A program made the translations under genes and the position numbers. The notes below the pieces were generated by a model. It searched no databases. It saw only the letters and a program-made list of their open reading frames with translations, and was not told where the DNA came from. Positions 1 through 10,000 of a stretch of DNA of 64,000 nucleotides are shown here, piece after piece (the stretch's first letter is position 1; the number at the start of each line of letters is the position of its first letter). The DNA lies in NCBI GenBank assembly GCA_032622095.1, contig CP136067.1:43567549-43631548 (forward strand). Direction: 5' to 3'. This DNA comes from Siphonodentalium dalli. Lineage: Eukaryota; Mollusca; Scaphopoda; Gadilida; Siphonodentaliidae.

Positions 1-18
1 TAGTATAGAAAGGGTTAA
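1..18. mobile_element. Right end of a TTAA-flanked (piggyBac-like) element
   Basis: The window opens with TAGTATAGAAAGGG followed by TTAA (15-18). The exact reverse complement, TTAA followed by CCCTTTCTATACTA, occurs at 63558-63575. CCC-type termini next to TTAA are the signature of piggyBac-superfamily elements and their MITEs. The orientation puts the body of this element to the left, outside the window, so only its tip is visible. Confidence 0.5.
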
Positions 19-104
19 TAATGGACTGGTCATCGCTCAGTGGATGGTTCGGTTCTTGCTAACACTTCCGTGACTGGGGCTCCTTGAAATTTTGCAAAAA
101 CCTG

Positions 105-178
105 TGCCAATGAACTCTTTTATATATGCGAGTCTCCTACTGGTAGCCTCGCATATATAAGAGCATATACATTGGCCT
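105..178. repeat. Hairpin module shared with the MITE at 62.6 kb
   Basis: The two arms (around CCAATGAACTCTTTTATATA and its imperfect complement ending in ACATTGG) fold around a short CTACTGGTAG core. A very similar hairpin, with the same GCCAATG, CTCGCATATATAAGAG and ATTGGC elements, sits at 62618-62685 inside a TTAA MITE. This is probably a fragment of the same family. Confidence 0.6.
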
Positions 179-251
179 AACAATATTGACTAAGAATCCA
201 ACCAACCACAAGCCTCCGCCAATGAGACGACACTCTGGATTGGTCGAGACA

Positions 252-484
252 TAACCTGATATATCGGGATAATAACCTGATATATCAGGATACGTAACCT
301 GATATATCAGGATAATAACCTGATATATCAGGATACATAACCTGATATATCAGGATAATAACCTGATATATCAGGATACGTAACCTGATATATCAAGATA
401 ATAACCTGATATATCAGGATACGTAACCTGATATATCAGGATACGTAACCTGATATATCAGGATAGGTAACCTGATATATCAGG
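252..484. repeat. Palindromic minisatellite, 11 copies of a ~21-bp unit
   Basis: Eleven tandem copies of a 20-22 bp unit with the core CCTGATATATCAGG, a perfect 14-bp palindrome, separated by ATAATAA, ATACGTAA, ATACATAA or ATAGGTAA linkers. Linker types partly alternate (AATA versus TACG). The first copy has a G for A and the seventh an A for G in the palindrome. Each unit can form a small cruciform. Confidence 0.95.
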
Positions 485-939
485 AAACTAACTGACGAGG
501 AGGTGGCGGTTCCAGGCCGCCGTAGATTTCGACGAAGCGGACCGAATTTGCGAAACATGCAATGAAATCGACAATTATTTACTGTACTTCTTCTGTCAGA
601 CGAGAACATATCACCCAATATGTTAAACATCCCCAACGAGAAACTATTTAAACAAATAATGATCAGCAGCGACTCAAAAACTATGCGGGCTTTGGTGCAC
701 ACTTTGTCCACTATGGATTGAAAAAGAAAGGGGTTTGGCAACAGAGTAACGACTCTTAAATCGAGTACAACAAAAAAGGAACAAAGATTCTTCGACTTGA
801 GACCATGTCAGTGTTGCCAGTATCAACTCTGAATGGTATGTTTGCCAATCATCTACATATATTATCTGAACGTATGATAGGCATATACCGGTATAACATA
901 TGTATATTGTCATATATAAGCATATACCGCCATATATCA
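485..939. other. No recognisable gene
   Basis: Short open frames exist on the minus strand but show no domain, no splice context and no composition unlike the flanks. The palindromic words around 885-935 (GCATATACCGG, CATATAAGCATATACCG) suggest more repeat debris. Confidence 0.5.
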
Positions 940-1064
940 TTGTTGTTACATTGTACTTAACTTTGTTTCATGTAATCCGTCCATTTTGTCTTGTTATTCT
1001 GTGTTCATGTACATTTGACCATATATGGTGTACCGTACAAATAAACATGATTGATTGATTGATT
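940..1064 (+). mobile_element. Probable 3' tail of a LINE, with (GATT)n end
   Basis: An AATAAA signal within ACAAATAAACATG is followed at once by four copies of GATT (about 1049-1063). A polyadenylation-like signal followed by a short tetranucleotide tail is how many CR1/L2/RTE-type LINEs end. No coding sequence is left upstream, so this would be a short 5'-truncated copy. The alternative is a chance tetranucleotide run. Confidence 0.45.
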
Positions 1065-1814
1065 GGTAAGTCATGTGTTTATTCGTGTTGTTTTCCAGCC
1101 TGTGTTCGAGAAAATAATCCCATAACGGGCTTATTTTAATGAGCGAAATAAGCTCATATTGAAATTATTAAGACTCATTATATATGTATGCTATATTTGA
1201 ACCTAAAACAAGGATGTTAAAACAGTCCAATGTGGGATTATTTCCATAAGAAATAAGCCCATATTGGTATTATTTAATCCACCTTTATTCATCGCAACAT
1301 ATATTCTCGTAAAAATAGGTTCATATTGGATCTAAAGATTCACATAGGTTCATATTGGACTTATTCGATTCTGAAATAAACCCACAGTGAACTACTACCC
1401 GCTATTCAGCTAAATGGCATGGGCCACAGTTAAAACACATTTTAAAGAGCGTGAGTCTGGTATGTCGTGTCGATGAAAACATTGAGGTTAAATAATGCCA
1501 GTATGAGCTTAATTCGCTCATTAAAATGAGCCCGTTATGTGCTTATTTTTATGAGAACAGGATGAAACATGTCCTCGTGCAAATAGGTTCATATTGGACA
1601 TACATGTAACTATTCACAGGTTTATGTTGGAACTATCTGATTCTGAAATAAGTACATACTGAGTCCCTTATTCCGTTGAATGGCGCCAAACACCCTACAA
1701 AGAGCGTAGCTTTGGTAAGTTGTGTTTATGAAAAAAGGCAGATTAAATCACTCCGATATGGGCTCATTTCGTATGTAAATAGTCCCATATTGTACTGTGT
1801 TTTAAACAGACTGT

Positions 1815-1977
1815 TCCCCAAAATTCCGCACATTATCTGCTTATAAATAATTTATTTTAGGTAGATAATCTGATTAGAATGTCCTCATTTTCAGTCCATA
1901 ATGTGCTGAAATTGAGAATATTTTAGTCACATTATCGACTCATAATGGGGCAATTCAGATTATGTGCGGACAATCAC
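1815..1977. repeat. Palindromic module 1 (CCGCACATTATCTG family)
   Basis: Begins CCGCACATTATCTGCTTAT and ends CAGATTATGTGCGGACAAT, so the ends are inverted repeats. The interior has GTAGATAATCTG, ATAATGTGCTGAAA and TAGTCACATTATCGACTC, which are inverted-related as well. It is followed by ACACAAATAAGCCAACCCA. It resembles a small MITE but recurs in the same array context. Confidence 0.7.
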
Positions 1978-3086
1978 ACAAATAAGCCAACCCATAACTT
2001 TTCAGATGTACGCTATTTAACGACATAATATGGATTTGTTCGGGTATGTGAAACTGATAAGTTAGCATTCAGGCGCTATGTCAACTGGAGGAATGTAGCA
2101 TTTTAGTAACATATGGCAATATTCCCATAGTGTACTGCTTTAAAAGCCGAGATTTAGGTCAATATAGAGCTTATATATATTACGATTAAATAATGCCAAA
2201 ATTATCGCTCGTTAAAATACGGCCGTTAAGTGCTTATTTTCACGAAAATAGCTTGACATCTGCATGGCAAGTGTTGAGTTGTTTAATCGTGTTGTTTTCC
2301 AGCCTGTTGATGTGAAAATAAGCACACCACGTGCCTATCTCATATTGTTATGTGCTTATTTTCATGAGAACAGGGTGACGTCTGCATGGCAAGTCTTGAG
2401 TTGGTTTATTTGTGTTGTGCCACAACACGAATTGCTAAAATAAGCATGACGAGCTTATCGCATATTGAAATATCTATATAGGGCTGTTATAATAACCAGC
2501 GTTTAGGCCCATATGAAGCTTATTTAGTTTTCAAATAATGGTAGTTTGCAGTCTGTTTTCGTGAAAATAAACACAAAACAGGACTTATTTTAATGAGCGA
2601 AATAAGCTCATACAGAGGTATAATTTAACTTAATATGTATACATGTACGCTATATATATGGACCTATAAACGCGGCTTTTTAAACAGACAATATCAGACT
2701 GTTCTATCGAACAAGTCCCATATTGGTATTATTCAATCTAATTTGTTTTCATCGCAACATATCCTCATGTAAATAGGTTCATATTTGACCTTTAAGTATT
2801 CACATAGGTTCTTTTGATTCTGATATAAGTCCACAGTAAGCTTATAGCCATTATTCGGTTGAATGGCGCGAGCAGCATTGACTATAAAGAGCTTGAATCT
2901 GGTAGGTTGTGTCGATGAAAAAAGCTAGATTAATAATACTGATATGGGTTTATTTCAGTAAAAACAATACAATTAGGGTAGCTTTGGTAAGTAAGTGATA
3001 AACTAAGGTAGATAAAATAATGCCAATATGGGCTTATTTCTTATGTAAATAGTCCCATATTGTACCGTTTTAAACAGCCTGTTCCC

Positions 3087-3257
3087 CAAATTCCCGCACA
3101 TTATCTGCTTATATAAAAAGTAAATATTCTAGGTAGATAATCTGCTTATGAACGCTCTCATTTTGAGTCGATAATGTGCTGAAAATTATACCAAATTAGT
3201 CACATTATCGCCTCATAATGGAACAATTATAAGCGGATTATGAGCGGACAATGACAC
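3087..3257. repeat. Palindromic module 2 (CCGCACATTATCTG family)
   Basis: Second copy of the module seen at 1815, about 1275 bp downstream and in the same orientation. It is again followed by GACACAACTAAGCCAACCCA and GATGTACGC. Shared flanks show it was copied as part of the larger array unit. Confidence 0.7.
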
Positions 3258-4797
3258 AACTAAGCCAACCCACAGCTTATCAGATGTACGCACTTTAAAG
3301 ACATATTATGGACTTGTACGGGTATGTGAAACTGATAAGTTAGCATTCAGGCGCTATGTCAAGTAAATCGACCGCACCTCTCCATAGAAATCATCGTTTG
3401 AACTACGCTCAATTGTAAATATTTACTTCTGGAATCGGGACTATTGGCGACAATACGGGCTTATATCATATTATTATGTGCCTATTTTCACGAGAACAGT
3501 CTTGAGTTGGTTTATTTGTGTTGTATTCCACAACACAAATTGCAAAAATAATCATAAGATGTTCTTATCGCATATTGAAATATCCCATATAGGGCTGTTA
3601 TAATAATCAAATAATCAAATAATGACAATATGCAGCTTGTTCTCGTAAAAATAAGCTCATAACGGGCTTATTTTAATGAGCGAATTAAGCTCATACTGCC
3701 ATTATTGAACCTAAACGCGATTTTTAAAGCAGTCAAATGTTGGACTATTTCTATGTAAGCCCATATTGGTATTATTTAATCTACTTTTTTTCATCTCAAC
3801 ATATCCTCAGGTTTATATTGGACCTAAATATTCACACAGTTCATATTGGACTTATTTTATTCTGAAATAAGCCCACGTGAGCGTATACCAGTTATTCCGT
3901 AGAATGGCGCAGGCCACAGTGAAAATACCTTCTAAAGAGCGGGAATCTAGTAAGTTATCTCGATGAGAATAGGTAGATAGATTAAATAGTGCCAATATGG
4001 GCATATTTCGTATGGAAATAGTCCCATGTTAGACTGTCTTAAAACCCGCATTTTCTGTCCATATCGTATACTGCGGTTAAATAATGGCAATATTTAGTTC
4101 ATAACAACATGGCGTTTATGTGCTTATTTTCACGAGAACAGTCTGCATGTTGACATTATTTGAAAACTGAAATACGCTCCATAAGGCCTAAACGCTAGTT
4201 ATTAAAACAGCCTTACATGTACATGTATATGGGTTATTTCAATATGAGGAAAACCCGTATTGTGCTTATTTTCACGAGAACACGATTAAACAACTCAAGA
4301 CTTGTCATGCTGTTCTCATGAAAATAAGTACAAAACGGACATATTTTAATGCGCGATATAAGCTGATATTGGAATTATTTTGCCACAATATACGCTCAAT
4401 ATGGATCTAACACACTGTTTTTATAAATAAAACAGTACAATATGGGATTATTTCCATACATATCAAGCCCAAATTGAAATGATTTAATCTGCCTCTTTTC
4501 ATCGACACGACTTACCAATTTCACGATCTTTATAATGTTTTCACTGCGGCCATAACGGAATAACGATTTAAGCTCACTATGGAGTTATTTCATAATCAAA
4601 TTATTTCAAATATCAACCTATGCGAATAGCTACATGTAGGTCCAATTTGAACCTATTTGCACGACGATGTGTTTCATCCTGTTCTCGTAAAAATAAGCAC
4701 ATAACGCTGCGAAACGGGCTTATTTTAATGAGCGAATTAAGCTCCCATTGTCATTATTTAACAACCTAAACTTGTTTATCGACATGCAGCCTGTTCT

Positions 4798-4975
4798 CCC
4801 GAAAACCCGCAGATTATCTGCTCATACATAAACATTTTTAGGTAGATAATATGCTTAGAATCTCATAAATTTAAGTAGATAATGTGCTGAAAATGAGACA
4901 ATTTTAGTCACATTATCGACTGCTAATGAGTCGATTGTAATCAGATTGTGTGCAGAAAATGACACAAATAAGCCA
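4798..4975. repeat. Palindromic module 3 (CCGCACATTATCTG family), more diverged
   Basis: Third copy, with CCCGCAGATTATCTGCTCAT at the left, GTAGATAATATGCTTAGAAT inside, and AGATTGTGTGCAGAAAATGA at the right, again followed by CACAAATAAGCCAACTCA. The ends have drifted, so the terminal inverted repeat is weaker than in copies 1 and 2. Confidence 0.65.
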
Positions 4976-5332
4976 ACTCACGGTTTTCATGTGTATGTTC
5001 TTTATAGCATGTGTTTTCAATGTGGCCGCGCCATAAAACGAAATGACGGATATGATCTATTATCTGCTTATTTCACAATAAAATGTACCTATTTCACATT
5101 ATAGGCCAATTATGTGCCTATTTGAGGGAGGATATGTTGCGACACGACATACCAGATTCACGCTCTTGATAATGTGTTTTAACTGCGGCTCGCTTCATTC
5201 AACTAAATAACGGGTATAAACTCACTAATGGCTTATTTCCGAATCAATTAAGTCCATTGAAACATATGTTAATATGTATGCCCAATATGAACCTATTTTC
5301 GCGAGGATAAGTTGCGATGAAAAACGGTAGAT

Positions 5333-5950
5333 TTAAAGGTACTCAATCCGTAAAGAGGGTCCCCATCTCAACAGATTCTGGGAGAGGACTTACAAAAAAG
5401 CCACAATAGGCTTGTTGTCTCATCCCTTTCCAATCACCCATACTCATCCATTAGCATTTTTGTAAAATATTCAACTTGTTTTGTATTGGGAATAAAATAT
5501 TGTTTACACCAACAACAACAATCCGATCAGAGGGTCCTATATTACTATTTCTTTGGCTTTGGGGGTAAAAAATATTTGATTCGAGTCGAGGAACCCATCA
5601 AACAAAGCTCAGAGTTATTAGATATTGATTTTTGAAATTTGTTAATTGCTCGAGATGAGTACTAATAACTGCCGTCAATTTGGTAACCTGCTCGAGATTT
5701 TACGCCAAAACTCTATTCAAACAGACAAGGATGGATAACTCTATATTCAAGTGGTAATAATAACGAAATTTTGACTGTCTTCTGGGCCAGAAAGAATTCC
5801 CGATAATGAAAAATAATGGATTTCTAAAATCGATATCTAACAAATCTGAGCTTTGATGGGTGACTTCCTCGACTCGAATCAAATATTTTTGACCACCGAA
5901 GCCATTGAAATAGTAATTGAGAGGAGTTTTATCGGATTGAGTACCTTTAA
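5333..5950. mobile_element. TTAA-flanked foldback MITE (AGGTACTCAATCCG family), full length
   Basis: Terminal inverted repeats AGGTACTCAATCCG (5337-5350) and CGGATTGAGTACCT (5933-5946) are flanked by TTAA at 5333-5336 and 5947-5950. Inside, GATTCGAGTCGAGGAACCC (near 5579) is mirrored by a complementary stretch near 5850-5880, so the element folds back on itself. Family members lie at 58463-58914 (complete) and 53946-54180 (left part only). It encodes nothing. The TTAA target points to mobilisation by a piggyBac-type transposase, which is inferred and not seen here. Confidence 0.85.
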
Positions 5951-6235
5951 TAATGACAATATGGGAGATAGTCCCATATTGGACTGTTTTATAAACTGAG
6001 TTTTAGGTCCATATAGAGCGTATATTGTGATTAAATAATACCAATAGGGGCTTATATCGCTCATTAAAATAAGACCGTTACGTGCTTATTTTTATGGAAA
6101 CCATACATGTACTCCCATAGTGTACGTTTATCTCCACACAGAGCCTATATTGATATGAGCTTATTTCGCTCATTAAAATAAGCCGGGAGTGTGGCTATTT
6201 TCACGAGAACAGGCTGTGAAGTAGCATATACATGT
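5951..6235. repeat. Continuation of the 1.1-1.5 kb repeat array
   Basis: Motifs ATGACAATATGGG, ATAGTCCCATATTGGACTG, TTTTAGGTCCATATAGAGCG, TCGCTCATTAAAATAAG and GTGCTTATTTTTATGG match the array left of the MITE. The MITE therefore split one array unit. Confidence 0.8.
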
Positions 6236-6640
6236 ACTATACATTCCTTTTTCATATACATATGTTGTACTTCCGTATATATTCATATTAAAATATTCTT
6301 CATATTTCATACAGAATACTATATCATTATGTCCATGCAGTGTATCACAACTACAATTTACCATATCTTATCCTAATTTAATTAAAGGTTTAAACCAAAA
6401 CATAGTTCGTACTTTAATTGGGTCGGGTTGTTCCGGGTCGCTTGGTGTCGGTTGTGCCTGGGGCGGATGGTCCCGTTCCTGCATATACAACTATATACAT
6501 GTTTATATAGTACATCTGACTACAGACCGAATCGGGACCACAGGGACAACTCGCGTGGGCGTATGTTAGGGTGGGTTGTCCAGATTTTCCGGGGCTGGTT
6601 GTCTCACGTTTTTATTAGCTCGTCTCAGGTGGAGCTATTG
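6236..6640. other. No recognisable gene
   Basis: AT-rich, with short overlapping frames on both strands, none with a domain or splice signals I trust. GGTCGGGTTG, TTCCGGGTCG and GGTGGGTTGTCC near 6420-6610 form a loose G/T-rich motif series, probably degraded repeat. Confidence 0.5.
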
Positions 6641-6648
6641 TCACCACT

Positions 6649-6702
6649 CTTCGTCCGTCGTCCGTCCATCGTCCGTCCGTCCGTCCATCCGTCCGTCTAC
6701 AA
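6649..6702. repeat. (GTCC)n microsatellite
   Basis: An imperfect GTCC/ATCC tetranucleotide run (CCGTCCGTCCGTCCATCCGT). It leads into the interspersed repeat that follows, as is common for this repeat family in molluscs. Confidence 0.85.
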
Positions 6703-7010
6703 TTCTTTGAACATCTTCTCCTCTGGAACCATGAAACCGAATGGGTTCATATTAGGTGTGTATGTTTCCTAGGTGACTCTCATTCAGATTTGTTCAAATG
6801 AGGACACTGGGTCAAATGGTTGCGAAGCCAGGGCCATAACTCTTTGCCACCATAGTAATTCTTACAACGACTTCTCAAATTTCATTGGGCCGAATGGGTT
6901 CGTATTTGATACAAAGGGTCCTTGGGGGACTGTTATTCAGATTTGTTCAAATGAGGTCACTGGATCGAATGTGGGCGGAGCCAGTGACGTAACTGAAAAC
7001 AAAATTTAAT
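6703..7010. repeat. Interspersed repeat with internal ~180-bp duplication
   Basis: GAACCATGAAACCGAATGGG, CATTCAGATTTGTTCAAATG, GAAGCCAGGGCCATAACTCT and TTCATTGGGCCGAATGGG recur within the stretch and again at 8065-8250. I recognise the style as a dispersed mollusc repeat, not a gene. The open frames across it are not conserved between the copies. Confidence 0.6.
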
Positions 7011-7404
7011 TAAGATTTTTTGAATTTTCACCTTGCTCAATTTAACAAACCAAAAAATTAGTTTTTAAACATTTTATAAAATTTGAAAAAAGTGACACCA
7101 TTATAACATCTGCAGAGTTATGAAACTTTAATCTTTAATGAAATTACAGAAATATTCCATTACCCATCCCCCATCCCATATGGCCCAGACCCACCCCACC
7201 CTGCAGTGGCCTGCACCCAACCAACATCCCTTCCAACGGATATCATCTCCAGCTTCCAACTTTAATACCTGTTCTATTAAAGTTGCAGATATATCTTTGT
7301 GGATAGATAGAGAGAGACACATGTCATTAATCTAGATTACAATAAAATGTCACCTGGCAGCTTGTGTAAACATTACTGCTAGCAATTTTAAACAAACTGC
7401 CTGA
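7011..7404. other. No recognisable gene
   Basis: AT-rich stretch, then a C-rich patch (CCCATCCCCCATCCCATATG near 7165). Overlapping short frames run on both strands. I see nothing supportable as coding. Confidence 0.45.
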
Positions 7405-7407
7405 ATT

Positions 7408-7826
7408 TAGTGTCTGACATTTGCATAATGAGGTCCCCAGAGGGTCAATTTAGTGTTGCAACCCTGTACAGCAGGCTAGCATCACCAAATACACCCTCCA
7501 TGGACCTAATTCTGCTTAGGCATCATCTTCTGGGAAGTATCTTAAGTATCAAATTGAAATTCTGTTTTAGATACTTTTTCCCTTCTGTTCAGTTTCTATG
7601 CCCCCCCCCAATTTGCAGAAGATAAAATGCATAATTGAGGTGCTCAATGGGTGTGCATTACAAACTTCAACTTTAGAACTTAAATCTGTTCCTATATTGG
7701 TTTCCCATGGCTGGTGAGGCCTAATCAGACTGAGGATGAATCTGGTGATGCTAGCACACCTTGCGGAATATTGTCATTAAATTCACCATTTGGGGACCTC
7801 ATTCTGCAAATGTCTGACACACTATA
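7408..7826. mobile_element. Non-autonomous DNA transposon with ~45-bp inverted ends
   Basis: The left end GTGTCTGACATTTGCATAAT, then GAGGTCCCCA and AATTTA, is mirrored at the right by TAAATTCACCATTTGGGGAC, then CTCATTCTGCAAATGTCTGA and CACAC. The interior is non-coding and includes a C-run (7598-7606). A shorter relative with the same GAGGTCCCCATATGG and TGGACCTCATTCTGCAAA ends lies at 8264-8366. The target-site duplication could not be fixed. Confidence 0.7.
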
Positions 7827-7859
7827 TGCAGACATGGCTGGCATATTATTTTCTTAACC

Positions 7860-8470
7860 ACCGCTTATCCAGATGAAATCATACCCTGATTTTTCAAAGA
7901 AACATTGGGGGGGGGTATATTGGATTGAATTTGTCTTATGTCTGTCAGGCGGTCCTTCCACTCGTCTGTCTGTTGGGATGTCTATCCATCCGTCTATCAA
8001 CAATTGTTTTCTTCTCCATATTAAAGACCAAATATGTTTATATATTTCAGTGTGCATGTTCCCTAGGTGACTCACAATCAGATTTGTTCAAATAAGTTCA
8101 TCATATCAAATAGGTGCGAAGCTAGGGCCATAACTCTTTCCCTCCATAGTAAATCTTAAAATTTCTTCTCAAGAACCATTGAGCCTATATTAGCTTATAT
8201 TTGGTATGGATGGGCCTTGGGTGACCGGGTTCAGATTTGTTCAAATTGGGTCATTTTAGGAAATGAGGTCCCCATATGGTGAATTCGTTGATGCTTTTCC
8301 ACCTTGGGGAATAGTGTCATTAAATTCACCTTTTGTGGACCTCATTCTGCAAAGATCAGACATACTAAATACAGACTTGGCTGTTCCAATATTATTTTCT
8401 TAACCACGTACCACTTATCCAGGTGAAATCATACCCTATTGGATATTGGGGGGGGGGTATATTGATATTA
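7860..8470. repeat. Diverged duplicated segment with G-runs
   Basis: TCCAGATGAAATCATACCCT with a G-run and TATATTGG (7868-7922) recurs as TCCAGGTGAAATCATACCCT with a G-run and TATATTGA (8412-8465), about 545 bp apart. Between them are a GTCC-like patch (7940-8000), the GATTTGTTCAAAT repeat, and the short MITE derivative at 8264-8366. Confidence 0.65.
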
Positions 8471-9062
8471 CTAGATGAATGGATCTCATAGATGGGGATT
8501 CACATTTGTTCTAATAGGGGCAGAGATAAGAGATTTAACTCTCCTATATCATTGTACTAGTTGTAAAATTCAACCTAAGAGGGGTGTGCAAAATGATTTC
8601 TGTGAACTTAGTACTGTGGTATGGTTGTCTTCTGTAAAATGTAAGAGGTTGGAGATTTGTCAGTGGTGTGCAATTAGAAATTTCAAGTTGAAGAGCCCTG
8701 CTCATCGGAGAACCTCCATCTATGTCCATGTTTAGAACTACTTGTCTTAAGTGATATTGTCACGTACTGACTCTTGTAGTCTTCAGAGTCCCATTCTTCT
8801 CAGTCTTTACAGTCTGGTGAGCGACCCACAGTCATTGACTGTCTTGTTAAATATTTGTTGTCATCTTCACATTTTTTGTTTATTTATTCTTGGAAATGTA
8901 ATTTTCATATTTTAAGACACTACTATATTACACGATTTGATATCCCAATATATTATTATCTTAAATTATTTGCCATCGTTTTGTCGACGTAATCGGTAGT
9001 ATACGGATGGCGACGAGGTCGGTATTTGAGATTGGACACCTGAGAACTATCTGAATATGAAC
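8471..9062. other. No recognisable gene
   Basis: Contains an 86-codon plus-strand frame with no recognisable domain, and CAGTCTTTACAGTCTG-type short repeats around 8790-8850. It is likely intergenic. Confidence 0.45.
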
Positions 9063-9180
9063 ACCAAGTAACAGTCTGTTTATGTGAAACTGAGCTTATT
9101 TTAAAATTGCGCGAAATAAGCTCATGTTGGCAATATTTGAAAACTTAAATAAGCTCTATATGGGCATAAACGAATAGCGT
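9063..9180. repeat. Detached copy of the 1-6 kb array family
   Basis: AACAGTCTGTTTATGTGAAA, GAGCTTATTTTAAAATTGCG, CGAAATAAGCTCATGTTGG and AATAAGCTCTATATGGGC match the array at 1080-5332. This places a fragment of that family next to the satellite edge. Confidence 0.75.
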
Positions 9181-9244
9181 ACAGGAAGGTAACACCCTGA
9201 GTGTATAGATTACCCAGGGTATCCCCCTGAGTGTATAGAATACC

Positions 9245-9790
9245 CCGGTTTACATGGCCCAATTCAAGTTAAATATACCGACATTAATATTAAAAAACAT
9301 ATTTTGTCCTTCACCTGAGCCCAAATATGATTTTAAAGAAAAGGGTGCTGTATGATTTATCATGGGTGCTGTTGGTGTTGTGCCAGTCTCGGTAAACTTA
9401 GCGTACATTTGCTCCCATAGTTGCGCACGGTACGAGCGCGACTAGCAATTGTACTTCGAAATTCATTACGACTGGTGTTGTGCCACCTGCTCACCATTAA
9501 ATCACTCCCAGGTGCCCAAACTTTTGCAAACCTTCTTATACTGATGCACATCTTTCCAAAAACACTACTAGTAAGAGACATAGAAGTAGATACCTATAAT
9601 GGGTCACAGGGCTCAATTCAATTTAACCATTAAAAAACCCAAATATTCCCCTCCCCCTGACCAAAGCCCAAAATCCCATTCAGATGCCCAAATAATTTTT
9701 TCCCATTGCCTCTATATATTCTAAAGTGAACTGTGGAATCCTTTTCAGAATGGGTATAGTCTGAGAGATGGCTGACTCAGAAATGTTTTC
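9245..9790. repeat. Diverged edge copies of the 538-bp satellite
   Basis: TGGCCCAATTCAAGTTAAAT (from 9257), GGGTGCTGTATGATTTATCATGGGTGCTG-like sequence (from 9344), then a nearly complete B-type subunit from 9506 (CCCAGGTGCCCAAACTTTTG, CTTCTTATACTGATGCACAT, GCCCAAAATCCCATTCAG, GAGAGATGGCTGACTCAG). It matches the main array at clearly lower identity than internal copies match each other, as expected for the frozen edge of a satellite. Confidence 0.85.
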
Positions 9791-9964
9791 ATAGGCACGG
9801 GTGCCGTATGGTTTTATCATGGGTGCTGTGGGTGTTGGGCAGTCTCCATACCCTTAAAACCCACCGAGGAGCCCAAACTTTGTGCAAACTATTTGCATAG
9901 ATGCATACCTATCCACAAACAACAAAAGTGTTGGAAGTAGATACATATAATGGGTCATATGGCC

Positions 9965-10000
9965 CAATTCAAGTTAAATATACCAATTTAACTTGAATTG
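9965..10000. repeat. Perfect hairpin at the end of each A subunit (first example)
   Basis: CAATTCAAGTTAAAT, then the loop ATACCA, then ATTTAACTTGAATTG: 15-bp perfect arms. It recurs in essentially every unit at 538-bp spacing. B subunits keep the left arm region (CCAATTCCAGTTAAAT) but continue into TTTAACCATTAAAA and so cannot form it. Confidence 0.95.

Larger units (their letters stand above)
1080..5332. repeat. Decayed array of ~1.1-1.5 kb units, direct and inverted
   Basis: Ordered motifs recur: CCTGTTCTCGTGAAAATAAG, then GGGCTTATTTTAATGAGCGA, TAAGCTCATA, AACAGTCCAATGTGGG, CCCATATTGGTATTATT, TTCATCGCAACATAT, AATAGGTTCATATTGG, GGCCACAGT, TAAAGAGCGTGAATCTGGTA and GTCGATGAAAA. Direct copies start near 1097, 2548 and 3635. 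The same segments appear reverse-complemented near 4500-4690 and 5130-5320. Copies are roughly 75-85% alike by eye. No coding frame is kept. Further pieces lie at 5951-6230 and 9063-9180. Confidence 0.8.

Noticed and set aside
252-484. CRISPR-like array (regular short repeats with spacers)
   Set aside because: The spacers are 5-8 bp of nearly identical sequence and the genome context is eukaryotic. It is a palindromic minisatellite.
6428-7009. Consecutive 114- and 78-codon plus-strand frames
   Set aside because: They cover a GTCC microsatellite and a dispersed repeat. The related copy at 8065-8250 does not keep the frames.
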